From: DASTFY01 sp963829955
Lineage (GTDB): Bacteria > Actinomycetota > Acidimicrobiia > Acidimicrobiales > Ilumatobacteraceae
DNA length: 64,000 nt
Assembly (NCBI GenBank): GCA_963829955.1
Contig: CAWHKS010000015.1
Span: 1-64,000, forward strand
Reading direction: 5' to 3'
Position 1 is the stretch's first letter. The number at the start of each line of letters is the position of its first letter. The notes below the pieces were generated by a model. It saw nothing but the letters and a program-made list of their open reading frames with translations, ran no database searches and was not told where the DNA came from. The position numbers were made by a program, and so were the translations under genes. Below are positions 18,214 to 30,314 of the stretch, one piece after another.

Positions 18214-19148
18214 GCCTCGAAGACGATCTGTTCGGCAACATGCACCGCCGTCATCCCGCTGATGAAGCACTCGACGACGAGCTCGTCGATCGTCTGTTGG
18301 ACGGCGCGCTGGCTCCCGACGACGCCCCTCCCGGGCTGTCGACGGTGGCGGCGCTCGTCGAGCGGGCCGCAGGCGAACCCAGCCAAGCGGAGCTCGTCGA
18401 CGGAGCCGCCGTCGTCGCGGCGATGGCAGCGGTGCTCCCCGACGCGGGCGGCGTCCCCGAGCCGAGGAGGTCGAGTCTGATGCAGGGAATCGTAAGAGCG
18501 AAGCTGGCGGCGGCGATCGTCGCGTCCGCAGTCGGTCTGGGGGCGGCGGCGGCGGCGGTCGGAACGATCGCCTCGCCGGGCCGTGCGGACCGCTCCGGGG
18601 TGATGGAAGCGGACGCCGCCACGACCGTCACCACCCCGGCCAGCGCCCCGCCGACGACCATCGCGGTGACCGTGCCCACGACGCCGCCAACGACGGCGTC
18701 GCTCGCCACTGTCGCGGCCGAGGAGGAGTTCATCGTGGCGGCCGCCGAGGCCAGCGTGGCGGCCCCGGCCGATCTCGGGCGCGCCGCTTCTGCTCCCTCC
18801 GGCTCCGGTGGATCGTCGCCCAAGATGGCCGAGGCGGAAGTGTTCGGGCTCTGCACGGCACTCCAGGGCACTGATGACAAGCTGGGTCCCCCGGCTCTGG
18901 CCAAGATCGAGGCCGCGGCGGCTCAGGCCGGAAGGAGCCTGAGGAATTTCTGCGAGCAGGTGATCGAGGCGAAGAAGGGCCAGCACGAGGGAGACGGCGA
19001 GCCCAAGGAGGGCGAGCTGGAGGGAGGCCGGCGGAACGAGCACGGCCCGCCCGACGAGCACGGCAACGGGCACGGCTCAGGTGACCGTGGCCGCGACGAC
19101 CAGGAAGAGGACGGCCACGGCGGCCAAGGCAGCAAGGGCGACGGCTGA
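18210..19148 (+). CDS. Single-pass membrane protein, probable anti-sigma partner
   Basis: A 312-residue protein translated from an ATG inside the sigma gene stop. Residues 1-90 are soluble and acidic, with DELVDRLLDGALAPDDAPPG resembling a short anti-sigma segment but without the zinc HxxxCxxC motif. A membrane helix follows at about 95-120. The outer part is Thr/Pro-rich, then a small domain with two cysteines (FGLCTALQG and RNFCEQVIE), then a hydrophilic tail rich in Glu, Gly, Asp and His (EHGNGHGSGD). No catalytic family is recognised. Coupling to the sigma gene argues for an anti-sigma or sensor role; the His/Asp-rich tail could bind metal. Confidence 0.7.
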   Translation: MSLEDDLFGNMHRRHPADEALDDELVDRLLDGALAPDDAPPGLSTVAALVERAAGEPSQAELVDGAAVVAAMAAVLPDAGGVPEPRRSSLMQGIVRAKLAAAIVASAVGLGAAAAAVGTIASPGRADRSGVMEADAATTVTTPASAPPTTIAVTVPTTPPTTASLATVAAEEEFIVAAAEASVAAPADLGRAASAPSGSGGSSPKMAEAEVFGLCTALQGTDDKLGPPALAKIEAAAAQAGRSLRNFCEQVIEAKKGQHEGDGEPKEGELEGGRRNEHGPPDEHGNGHGSGDRGRDDQEEDGHGGQGSKGDG

Positions 19149-19170
19149 GGCCCGACGCGGGAGTCGCCCG

Positions 19171-22824
<3,654 letters not shown>

Positions 22825-22832
22825 CGCTTCCG

Positions 22833-22838
22833 ATGGTA
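22833..22838 (-). promoter_or_regulatory. -10-like hexamer, leaderless promoter of kgd
   Basis: TACCAT on the minus strand ends eight bases before the kgd ATG. Confidence 0.45.
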
Positions 22839-22913
22839 CCGGGTGCCACTCGAGCCGCCGTTGGTGACGGGCGGCGGCGCGCTGGCGCTGGTGTCGACGC
22901 TGCCGGCCGTCGA

Positions 22914-22919
22914 TAGGGT
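22914..22919 (+). promoter_or_regulatory. -10-like hexamer, leaderless promoter of the copper lipoprotein
   Basis: TAGGGT ends eight bases before the ATG at 22928, and no ribosome-binding site is visible. Confidence 0.45.
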
Positions 22920-22927
22920 GTCGCCCC

Positions 22928-23320
22928 ATGACGAATATCAGTAGGGGTGGCTTTCTTATCTCTCTCGTGGCGACAGCCTCGATCGGGCTGGCCGGCTGTG
23001 GCGGCGGAGGCGATTCGGACAGCAAGGACTCGGTGCCCGCCGACGCGCTCGTCATCGAGGCGCTCGACATCAAGTTCGATCAAGAGGAGTACACGGCGCC
23101 CGCCGGGACGACGGAGATCGCCTACGTCAGCGAGGGTCAGCAGGTGCACACCCTCGTTGTCTTCGACGAGGACAACCAGAAGATCGGCGAGACCATGACG
23201 GTCAACCCCGGCGACACGAAGGTCGAGTCGTTCGACCTTCCCGCCGGCACGTACTCGTTGATCTGCGACATCCCCGGCCACAAGGACGCGGGCATGGTCG
23301 CCACGCTCACCACGTCCTGA
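22928..23320 (+). CDS. Cupredoxin-domain lipoprotein
   Basis: A 130-residue secreted copper protein. The lipobox LAGC places the lipidated cysteine at residue 24, followed by a Gly/Ser/Asp linker and a plastocyanin/azurin-type beta sandwich. The type 1 copper ligands are visible as His74, Cys113, His118 and Met123 (CDIPGHKDAGM), with the expected spacing. It should sit on the outer face of the membrane and carry electrons or copper. Its promoter faces kgd; the next gene is a secreted beta-propeller on the same strand. Confidence 0.85.
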   Translation: MTNISRGGFLISLVATASIGLAGCGGGGDSDSKDSVPADALVIEALDIKFDQEEYTAPAGTTEIAYVSEGQQVHTLVVFDEDNQKIGETMTVNPGDTKVESFDLPAGTYSLICDIPGHKDAGMVATLTTS

Positions 23321-23412
23321 GCTGAGCTCCTGAAGCACGGCCCGCCGGACAGGAGTACCCTTCGCTCGGCGGGGGCGGGACCCCCGAACCACCAACAGTG
23401 GAGGGGAACATC

Positions 23413-24504
23413 ATGAGGCGAGCGATTCGTTCGTGTGTCGCGGCCGCCCTTGTGGCGGGCTTCGTCGCCGCCGGCGGCGTGCAGGCTTCTGCCGCACCCG
23501 TTGCCGCGCGTTGGTCGGTCAACGTGGGGCCGGCCAGTGCGGTCACCGGGCCGGAGGTCGGGGGCGGAAGGGTGTACGTCGGATTCGCGACGGCCGGCGG
23601 GACCGGTGGGGTGCGAGCGCTCGACGTCGTTACCGGGCGCACCCTCTGGACCCGCACGCTGCCCCTTCCGGTGGAGGTCGCGCCCGTCTACGTGCCCGGC
23701 AACAACCGGCTCTACACCGCGATCAACGGTCGCGTCTTCGCCCTGAACGCGGCCGACGGGAAGACGGTCGTCACGGCCGCGCTCCAGTTCACGAGCAGGA
23801 TGTACTCGCTCCACTTCGCCGACGGACGCCTGTACGTGCAGACCGTCGCCGACGTCACGGCGTTCACGCCCAACTTGGCACCGCGGTGGAACGTCATCTT
23901 CAACGACGACGCGACTGTGCTCAGCGCTCCGGGCGACGGGTTCCTCTACTGGAACGACGAGGGAGACGATGTCGACGGCTTCATCCAGTGCCTCAAGAAG
24001 TTCAACTCCGCGACCGGGGCTCAGGTGGCGAAGAACTGCGGCTTCAACGGCGACTTCATCGCCCCGACGGCGGTTCCCTCGCGCAACGCCGTCGTCGGTG
24101 GCGGCGAGCTGGGCGTCTACGGCTGGCGGACGAGCGACCTCACCCAACGGTGGTTGCAGCAGTTCTTTCCTGGCTACGCCACGGTCAACGCCAACGATGC
24201 CCTCGGCGGCCGAGCGATCGTTGTGAGCGGTGAGTGGTTCTCCTTCCTCCGGCTCAACGACGGCTCCCGCATCTGCGAGAAGCGCTTCGACGAGCGCAAC
24301 CTCTCTGGGGTGTCACCGGCGTTCGATCCGACCAGCGGCGCCGCATACGTGTTCGACTCCGAGGCCCGCGTGGTCTACAAGGCGTCGGCCAACTGCAGGG
24401 AGGTGTGGCGGTACGTGGCGGGCACCGGCGTCGTCGGCTTCGACACCAGCAGCACGCGGGTGATCGGGGCCGGCGGTTCGACGGTGTTCGCGCTCGACCT
24501 CTGA
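23413..24504 (+). CDS. Secreted PQQ-like beta-propeller protein
   Basis: A 363-residue exported protein. The ATG at 23413 is preferred because GGAGGGG stands just upstream; an ATG five codons earlier has no such site. Residues 1-28 form a signal peptide ending VQASAAP. The rest is a chain of WD40/PQQ-like blades with repeated patterns of the type GRVYVGFAT...ALDVVTGRTLWTR and GRVFALNAADGKTV. No active-site residues for a quinoprotein dehydrogenase are evident, so it is more likely a binding or scaffold propeller. A TACCCT hexamer at 23356-23361 gives it a normal leader. Confidence 0.75.
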   Translation: MRRAIRSCVAAALVAGFVAAGGVQASAAPVAARWSVNVGPASAVTGPEVGGGRVYVGFATAGGTGGVRALDVVTGRTLWTRTLPLPVEVAPVYVPGNNRLYTAINGRVFALNAADGKTVVTAALQFTSRMYSLHFADGRLYVQTVADVTAFTPNLAPRWNVIFNDDATVLSAPGDGFLYWNDEGDDVDGFIQCLKKFNSATGAQVAKNCGFNGDFIAPTAVPSRNAVVGGGELGVYGWRTSDLTQRWLQQFFPGYATVNANDALGGRAIVVSGEWFSFLRLNDGSRICEKRFDERNLSGVSPAFDPTSGAAYVFDSEARVVYKASANCREVWRYVAGTGVVGFDTSSTRVIGAGGSTVFALDL

Positions 24505-24509
24505 GCCCA

Positions 24510-24537
24510 CCGGCCCGACTCAGGCGAGCCGGGCCGG
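24510..24537 (+). terminator. Hairpin after the beta-propeller gene
   Basis: CCGGCCCG and CGGGCCGG form an 8-bp GC-only stem starting six bases after the stop codon. There is no T-tract, so termination is inferred from position and strength only. The rest of 24538-24703 holds no gene I can support. Confidence 0.45.
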
Positions 24538-24703
24538 CTGCTCCCACTTGAGGTTGCTGTCACGATGCGGTGGCGCCGTCAGGGACATCGTCGGGAAGCG
24601 TGCAACGCCGGTGCCGGATTTCGCAACGAGCGGCGAACGCTTGCAAATGCAACAACCGGATCAGGCGGAGTAGCTCTTCCCCATTCGGGGACGCGACCTC
24701 CCG

Positions 24704-24754
24704 CCTCAAGAACCCAGCAGCCTCAAGAACCCAGCAGCCTCAGGAACCCAGCAG
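24704..24754. repeat. Three tandem copies of a 17-bp unit at a stop codon
   Basis: CCTCAAGAACCCAGCAG is present at 24704, 24721 and, with one change, 24738. The third copy contains the last codons and stop (LLGS and TGA on the minus strand) of the PuuD-like gene, so the stop region has been tandemly copied into the 3-prime flank. Slipped replication is the simplest cause. Confidence 0.8.
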
Positions 24755-25480
24755 GAGCTCCGACAGGAGCCACAGGACGGCCCAGAAGACGAAGCCGGTG
24801 ATGATGGCGTTCCGGTGGTTCTCGTACGGCCAGCGCAACGCGCTGGGGCCATTGCCACCGAGCACCCCCAGGGCGTTCAGCTCGAGCACCGCACCCAACG
24901 CGAGCACGATGAGGATGAACGTCCAGATGGCGCCCGAGCCCGGATCCGCGAACGCCGCGACGGCGTAGAAATGGGACGTCGCCACCATGAACCAGAGCAT
25001 GGGGATCGAGAAGATCAGGTTCTGCCGCGAGGCCAGCAGCGCCTTGCGGCCCGCGGCAGCCGCGCCCGGATCGGCCGGCTGGTCGGCCAGCACGCCAGCG
25101 GCGTTGGCCAGGATCACCCGCTGCTGTGGCCAGATGACCATCCACACGTTGGCGGCCATGGTGATCCCGAAGATCATGCCGATGAAGATCGACGCACCGT
25201 TGGCCCGGTCGAAGAAGTCGAGGTAGTAGTCCTTGGTCGCGCCGGTGATGAGGAGGCCGAGCACCAGGGTGGTCAGCGCGGACCAACGGAACCAGTCGAG
25301 GGCCCGGCGGGCAAGCACGTTGATGGACACGCTGCGGGCCCGGGCCTCGTCGCCGTAGGCGGCGAACGCCGGCACCTGCACGACGTTGAAGTAGTAGAGC
25401 AGGCCGATCCAAGTGATGCCCGCCAGGACGTGGAGCCACCGCAGTCCACCGGCGAGTCCGAAGCGATCGAACAGTTCCAT
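24740..25480 (-). CDS. PuuD-like urate hydroxylase family membrane protein, no cytochrome domain
   Basis: A 246-residue integral membrane protein with about seven hydrophobic segments. It starts with GLRWLHVLAGITWIGLLYYFN, has the histidine-bearing first helix of the urate-oxidase N-terminal membrane family, and a later SHFYAV segment. AGGGGG before the ATG supports the start. Family members such as PuuD carry a C-terminal cytochrome c domain; this one ends right after the last helix, so its electron path and activity are uncertain. The adjacent upstream gap carries a divergent promoter for the EttA gene. Confidence 0.65.
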   Translation of the reverse strand: MELFDRFGLAGGLRWLHVLAGITWIGLLYYFNVVQVPAFAAYGDEARARSVSINVLARRALDWFRWSALTTLVLGLLITGATKDYYLDFFDRANGASIFIGMIFGITMAANVWMVIWPQQRVILANAAGVLADQPADPGAAAAGRKALLASRQNLIFSIPMLWFMVATSHFYAVAAFADPGSGAIWTFILIVLALGAVLELNALGVLGGNGPSALRWPYENHRNAIITGFVFWAVLWLLSELLLGS

Positions 25481-25556
25481 CTCTCGAAGCCCCCTCTTGC
25501 GAAAAGCTGCCAGGGGACCGTAGCACCGCCCAACGGAGCCCTCGCGGAACGGCCGG

Positions 25557-25562
25557 TAGGCT
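25557..25562 (+). promoter_or_regulatory. -10-like hexamer, promoter of ettA
   Basis: TAGGCT ends 11 bases before the ATG at 25574. No ribosome-binding site separates them. Confidence 0.4.
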
Positions 25563-25573
25563 CGCCTGCTCCT

Positions 25574-27250
25574 ATGGCCCCCCAGTTCATCTACACCTGC
25601 TACAAGCTCGGCCGCTTCTACCCGCCCGATCGCACCGTCCTGGCCGACATCTCGCTCTCGTTCTACCCCGGCGCCAAGATCGGTGTCATCGGCGCAAACG
25701 GCTCGGGCAAGTCCAGCCTGCTGCGAATCATGGCCGGCGAGGACGACGGCTACTCGGGGGAGGCCAGGCTCACGCCCGGCTTCACGGTGGGCCTGCTGGC
25801 CCAGGAGCCGCAGCTCGATGCCGGGAAGGACGTCATCGGCAACGTCATGGACGGCGTCGGCCCGGTCCGCGACGTGCTGGCCCGCTACGACGAGGTCATG
25901 GCCATGTGGGGCGACCCCGACGCCGACTACGAGAAGGTGGGAGCGCTGCAGGCGGAGCTCGAGGACAAGATCGCGGCCGCCGACGCGTGGAACCTCGACC
26001 GCAACGTCGAGATCGCGATGGACGCGCTGCGCTGCCCGCCGAACGACGCCGATGTCACCACGCTCTCCGGCGGTGAACGGCGCCGCGTGGCGCTGTGCCG
26101 CCTGCTCCTGTCGCGACCGGACCTGCTGCTACTGGACGAGCCGACCAACCACCTCGACGCGGAGAGCGTCGACTGGCTGGAGCGCTTCCTGCAGGAGTAC
26201 CACGGCACAGTCGTGGCCATCACCCACGACCGCTACTTCCTCGACAACGCCGCCCGCTGGATCCTGGAGCTCGACCGGGGACGCGGACTTCCGTTCGAAG
26301 GCAACTACTCGTCCTGGCTGGAGCAGAAGCGGGCCCGCCTGGCCCGCGACGAGAAGCAGGCCTCGGCCCGCCAGCGCACGCTGGAGCGAGAGCTGGAATG
26401 GGTGCGCATGGCCCCCAAGGCCCGGCAGGCCAAGGGGAAGGCCCGGCTGTCCGCCTACGAGAAGCTGCAGCAGGAGGCGGAGGCCGCGGACCGCGGCGCG
26501 GATCGCATGGAGATCGCCATCCCGCCGGGGCCCCGCCTCGGCGACACCGTCATGGAGGTCGAGGATCTCCGCAAGGGCTACGGCGACCGGTTGTTGATCG
26601 AGGACCTCTCGTTCTCGCTCCCCCGCGCCGGCATCGTCGGCGTCATCGGGCCCAACGGCGCGGGCAAGACGACGCTGTTCCGGATGCTCACGGGCGCGGA
26701 GGAGCCCGACGCCGGACGCGTCACGATCGGCGACACGGTCAAGCTCGCCTACGTCGACCAGTCACGGGATGCGTTGGAGGCCGACCGCAGCGTCTACGAG
26801 GAGATCACCGACGGCCAGGACCTCATCAAGGTCGGGACGCGCGAGGTCAACGGCCGCGCGTACGTCGCCGGGTTCAACTTCAAGGGCTCCGACCAGCAGA
26901 AGCGGGTGGGCGACCTCTCGGGCGGAGAGCGCAACCGGGTGCACCTGGCCAAGCTGCTCAAGACCGGCGGCAACGTGCTGCTCCTCGACGAGCCGACCAA
27001 CGACCTCGACGTCGACACGTTGCGAGCCCTGGAGGACGGGCTGGACTCGTTCCCTGGGTGCGCCGTCATCATCAGCCACGACCGCTGGTTCCTCGACCGC
27101 ATCTGCACGCACGTGCTCGCCTTCGAGGGGGACAGCCAGGTCCGCTGGTTCGAGGGGAACTTCACCGACTACGAGGCCTACCGGCGCAAGGCGTTGGGGG
27201 CCGACGCCGACCAGCCGCACCGCATCAAGTACAAGCCGCTGGCCCGATAG
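25574..27250 (+). CDS. ettA: Energy-dependent translational throttle protein EttA
   Basis: A 558-residue ABC-F ATPase, close to the 555 residues of the E. coli protein. It has two nucleotide-binding domains with Walker A GANGSGKSS and GPNGAGKTT, signatures LSGGERRR and LSGGERNR, and Walker B motifs ending LLLDEPTNHLD and LLLDEPTNDLD. Between them lies the basic, helical P-site tRNA interaction linker (ARQAKGKARLSAYEKL). The tail HRIKYKPLAR matches the EttA subgroup. It binds the ribosomal E site and gates the first steps of elongation according to ADP/ATP. It is a single gene with its own promoter, converging on the ABC-2 operon. Confidence 0.93.
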   Translation: MAPQFIYTCYKLGRFYPPDRTVLADISLSFYPGAKIGVIGANGSGKSSLLRIMAGEDDGYSGEARLTPGFTVGLLAQEPQLDAGKDVIGNVMDGVGPVRDVLARYDEVMAMWGDPDADYEKVGALQAELEDKIAAADAWNLDRNVEIAMDALRCPPNDADVTTLSGGERRRVALCRLLLSRPDLLLLDEPTNHLDAESVDWLERFLQEYHGTVVAITHDRYFLDNAARWILELDRGRGLPFEGNYSSWLEQKRARLARDEKQASARQRTLERELEWVRMAPKARQAKGKARLSAYEKLQQEAEAADRGADRMEIAIPPGPRLGDTVMEVEDLRKGYGDRLLIEDLSFSLPRAGIVGVIGPNGAGKTTLFRMLTGAEEPDAGRVTIGDTVKLAYVDQSRDALEADRSVYEEITDGQDLIKVGTREVNGRAYVAGFNFKGSDQQKRVGDLSGGERNRVHLAKLLKTGGNVLLLDEPTNDLDVDTLRALEDGLDSFPGCAVIISHDRWFLDRICTHVLAFEGDSQVRWFEGNFTDYEAYRRKALGADADQPHRIKYKPLAR

Positions 27251-27264
27251 GGGTAGCCGGATCC

Positions 27265-28068
27265 TCAGGCCGACGCGCCCGAGTAGCGGCGCAGGCCCCG
27301 CTTCCACACCGCTCGGCTGAGGATCAGCATCACCACGCAGAACACGAACGCGAACCCGAGCGTCGCCGCGTCCAACCGGCCGGTGACCGCCTCGGACGGC
27401 ACGGTCACCGCGAAGGCGATCGGGATGAGAAAGGTCAGGCCGAGCCGCATCCAGCCCGGGTAGATGCCCACCGGGTACTGGCCGGCGCGGTAGACCCCCT
27501 CGAACAGCTCCTGTGTCTCGTCGAGCCGGACGACCCAGAAGACGGCCGTCGTCATCAGCAGCCAGAAGCAGTAGATGATGACGGCGCCGAGAACGATCGA
27601 GACGACGAAGCCCAACACCTCGGCCGGTCCGAGCGACGCCGGATCCCGGGCCACGGCGTACCCGAGCACGACCGCGCCGGTCAGCACCTCCACGCCCTGC
27701 CAGATGCGGATGTCGCGGACGCTCACGAGGAGCTGAGGATCCTCGGGCTTGGTCAGCACGTAGTCGAGCGTTCCCTTGCGCACGTCCTCCATCAGCCGCT
27801 GCATGTTCGGCTCGATCGCGCTGCGGATGACGCCACCCATGATGGTGAAGATGCCCATCACCGCGATCAGCTCCGTCTGCGACCACCCGCCGAGGTCGTC
27901 GGTCTGATCGAAGATCAGCGCCAGGACGGCCAGCCCCGTGCCCAGCGCGAGGAGCGACTGGAAGAGTTGGATCACGAAGTTGGCTCGGTACTGCAGGTCG
28001 TTCATCACGCTCACGCGCAGGAAGAGCAAGGCCAGCCGACCGCCGGCCAGCGGCGTGGACGCCCTCAT
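27265..28068 (-). CDS. ABC-2 type exporter permease, subunit 2
   Basis: A 267-residue membrane protein with six hydrophobic segments, matching the ABC2_membrane_6 family (COG3694 type). The ATG at 28068 lies within the stop of the preceding permease gene. The segment QRLMEDVRKGTLDYVLTKP between helices is typical of the family. It forms a heterodimeric channel with the permease at 28065, driven by the ATPase at 28940. Exported substrate unknown. Confidence 0.85.
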   Translation of the reverse strand: MRASTPLAGGRLALLFLRVSVMNDLQYRANFVIQLFQSLLALGTGLAVLALIFDQTDDLGGWSQTELIAVMGIFTIMGGVIRSAIEPNMQRLMEDVRKGTLDYVLTKPEDPQLLVSVRDIRIWQGVEVLTGAVVLGYAVARDPASLGPAEVLGFVVSIVLGAVIIYCFWLLMTTAVFWVVRLDETQELFEGVYRAGQYPVGIYPGWMRLGLTFLIPIAFAVTVPSEAVTGRLDAATLGFAFVFCVVMLILSRAVWKRGLRRYSGASA

Positions 28069-28943
28069 CCGCCGACCGCCCCGTAGTGGCGCACGCTGAC
28101 CCGCCAGAAGCCGCGGACGACGAGCGCGAAGAACGCGATCCACAGGAGCTGCATCCCGAGGCCGCCGATCAGCTCCGCGCCGTCGATGGGACCGACCAGG
28201 GCGGTGATCGGGAAGCCGAACGTCCATCGGAAGGGCAGGAGCCAGCTCAGGCGCTCGGCCCAGTCGGGCAGCAGTGCCAGCGGCACGATGCGCCCCGACA
28301 GCAGCATCTCGGTCACCCAGACCAGCTCGAACAGCGCGCCGACGCGCGTCGTCCAGAACGTGACCATCCCGAGGACCCACATGTACAGCGACCGCAACAC
28401 GTAGGCCCCCCAGATGGCGACCGCGAACACAGCGATCTGCTGGGCAGTCGGGCTGAGCTCCGGCTTGAACAGCAATGACAGCACGACGGCGATCGGCAGC
28501 CACAGGAGCACCACGACCACCTTCGTGCCGGCGAACCAGCCCAGGTCGTAGTGGATGGGATGCACGGGTTTGAGCAGCTGCGCGGACAGCTCGCCCTCGC
28601 GGATGCGCCACTCCCAGCCGTACGGCGTGAAAACGACGTTGATGTTTCGCACCAGCGTCCACACGATGTAGTAGGCAGCGAACGTCGACGGGGTGTAACC
28701 GGCGACCGACCCACCCTGCTCCTCGGCGATCGTGCTCCACACGACCAGGTAGATGACCGGCTCGGCCACCATGCCGATCATGTAGAGGTAGGCGGCGACC
28801 GGGTACTGGAACTGGTTGATGACGGACGTGCGCATCAGCGTGAGGTACAGGCTCACCATGGAGCGCAGGCTTCCGTCCTCGGCGAGGCGGCCGCCCTCAC
28901 CGGGGGCGGCATCCGCGCCGGAGCGGGGCCCGGCGGCGATCAC
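28065..28943 (-). CDS. ABC-2 type exporter permease, subunit 1
   Basis: A 292-residue permease of the COG4587 type with six membrane helices. A hydrophilic N-terminal stretch of about 28 residues precedes MVSLYLTLMRTSVINQFQYP, so an internal ATG at about residue 29 is a possible alternative start, but the ATGA overlap with the ATPase gene favours 28943. GWEWRIREGELSAQLLKPVHP is the conserved cytoplasmic loop. The three-gene operon is in the order ATPase, permease 1, permease 2. Confidence 0.85.
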   Translation of the reverse strand: MIAAGPRSGADAAPGEGGRLAEDGSLRSMVSLYLTLMRTSVINQFQYPVAAYLYMIGMVAEPVIYLVVWSTIAEEQGGSVAGYTPSTFAAYYIVWTLVRNINVVFTPYGWEWRIREGELSAQLLKPVHPIHYDLGWFAGTKVVVVLLWLPIAVVLSLLFKPELSPTAQQIAVFAVAIWGAYVLRSLYMWVLGMVTFWTTRVGALFELVWVTEMLLSGRIVPLALLPDWAERLSWLLPFRWTFGFPITALVGPIDGAELIGGLGMQLLWIAFFALVVRGFWRVSVRHYGAVGG

Positions 28944-29929
28944 GTCGTCCTCGGCTCCGCGAACACCTCGGAGATCACGTCCTCGATCGGCGGGTCTTCG
29001 ACGGTGAGATCGAGCACCGACAGCTCGGACAGGAGCTGCGCAGCGATGCGGGGCGCGGCCTCCCGGTCCACCCGCAGCCTCGTGCGCCCGCCCTCGCTGC
29101 TGACGATCTCACCGAAGGCGACGAGGCGAGCGGCGTCGGACTCGTGCTCGAGGAGGACGCCGATGGTCTTGTGCACAGCAAAACGCTCGGTGAGCGCGGC
29201 CAGTTCGCCGTCGAACAGGATGCGGCCACGGTGGATGACGATCACCCGCCGGCAGAGCGCCTCGACGTCGGCCATGTAGTGGCTGGTGAGGAGCACGCAG
29301 GCGCCGTGGCGGCGGTTGTAGTCGGCCACGAACGTGCGGATCCGCTTCTGCATGTCGACGTCCAAGCCGATGGTCGGCTCGTCGAGGAAGAGGACCGACG
29401 GCCGGTGCAGGAGCGAGGCGACGATCTCCACCTTCATGCGCTCACCGAGGGACAGGTTGCGCACCGGCTTCGACAGCAGGGTACCGACGTCGAGCACCTC
29501 GATCAGCTCGTCGCGCTGGCGCTCGAAGTCCGGCCTAGGGATGCGGTAGATGGCCCGGTTGAGCTCGAACGAGTCGGCCGCGGGCAGATCCCACTGGAGC
29601 TGGTTGCGGTTGCCCATGACGAGCGTCATGCGGCGGAGGAACTCCCGCTCGCGGTGCTGGGGCACGTAGCCGAGCACCCTGACCTCGCCGCCGTCCGGGT
29701 GGAGCAGGCCCGACAGCATCTTGAGGGTCGTGGTCTTGCCGGCCCCGTTGGGGCCCAGGAACCCGACGACCTCACCGGGGCCGATGTCGAAGCTCACGTC
29801 GCTGACGGCTTTCACGAGCCGCGACCGCCGCCGCACCAGGCTGCCGAGGGCAGCCCGCAGGCCGGCCTCCCGCTCGGGCACCTTGAAGGTCTTGCCGAGG
29901 TCGACCACGCGGACCGCCGGCTGAACCAC
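28940..29929 (-). CDS. ABC-2 type exporter ATP-binding protein
   Basis: A 329-residue ATPase of the COG4586 group that pairs with the two permeases downstream. Walker A is GPNGAGKTTT, signature LSLGERMK (a common variant in this group), Walker B VLFLDEPTIGLD and H-loop LLTSHY. The GTG at 29929 is chosen because a TACCGT hexamer lies seven bases upstream, in the short gap shared with a divergent small membrane protein. Related systems export drugs, polysaccharide precursors or lipids; none can be singled out here. Confidence 0.88.
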   Translation of the reverse strand: MVQPAVRVVDLGKTFKVPEREAGLRAALGSLVRRRSRLVKAVSDVSFDIGPGEVVGFLGPNGAGKTTTLKMLSGLLHPDGGEVRVLGYVPQHREREFLRRMTLVMGNRNQLQWDLPAADSFELNRAIYRIPRPDFERQRDELIEVLDVGTLLSKPVRNLSLGERMKVEIVASLLHRPSVLFLDEPTIGLDVDMQKRIRTFVADYNRRHGACVLLTSHYMADVEALCRRVIVIHRGRILFDGELAALTERFAVHKTIGVLLEHESDAARLVAFGEIVSSEGGRTRLRVDREAAPRIAAQLLSELSVLDLTVEDPPIEDVISEVFAEPRTT

Positions 29930-29936
29930 GGCGGCG

Positions 29937-29942
29937 ACGGTA
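29937..29942 (-). promoter_or_regulatory. -10-like hexamer, leaderless promoter of the ABC-2 operon
   Basis: TACCGT on the minus strand ends seven bases before the GTG at 29929. Confidence 0.45.
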
Positions 29943-29996
29943 CCCGACCCCCTGCCGAGCACCCGAGCTGGATTCCCGCTCTGGCAGCATGGGCCG

Positions 29997-30314
29997 GTGA
30001 CGCTGAAGGCCTTCCGCATCGTGTGCGCCCTGATCTTCGTGGGCGGGATCGTCACGATGATCGTGACGTCGGTCGCCTCCAACAACATGGGCGTGATGAT
30101 CACGACCGGCCTCGTGACGGCCGTCGCCGCCATCGTGCTCCTGGCCGTGAGCTCGGCCGTCCAGGGCAAGCCGCTCGGCGGTATCGCCGACGACATGGCG
30201 GCCGAGCGGGTCGAACAGCGAATCGACCAGCTCGTCGCCGGCGGCGCGGACGAAGCGACGATCCGCTCCCTCGTGCGGGACAGCGTCCGCCTGGGCCGAG
30301 CCTGGTCGGACTAG
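29997..30314 (+). CDS. Small two-helix membrane protein
   Basis: A 105-residue protein with membrane helices at about residues 8-28 and 34-55, then a cytoplasmic acidic/basic helix (GIADDMAAERVEQRIDQLVAGGADEATIRSLVRDSVRLG). I recognise no family. It starts at a GTG and its stop abuts the GTG of the CysQ-like phosphatase with no spacer, so the two are co-translated. A role in membrane association of a partner is conceivable but unproven. Confidence 0.6.
   Translation: MTLKAFRIVCALIFVGGIVTMIVTSVASNNMGVMITTGLVTAVAAIVLLAVSSAVQGKPLGGIADDMAAERVEQRIDQLVAGGADEATIRSLVRDSVRLGRAWSD

Noticed and set aside
24538..24703. Small gene between the beta-propeller and the PuuD-like gene
   Set aside because: Plus-strand frames here have no ribosome-binding site, poor codon pattern and low-complexity products.
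24815..25573. N-terminal extension of EttA by about 250 residues
   Set aside because: The extension is antisense to the PuuD-like gene and unlike any ABC-F protein; the ATG at 25574 gives the standard EttA length.
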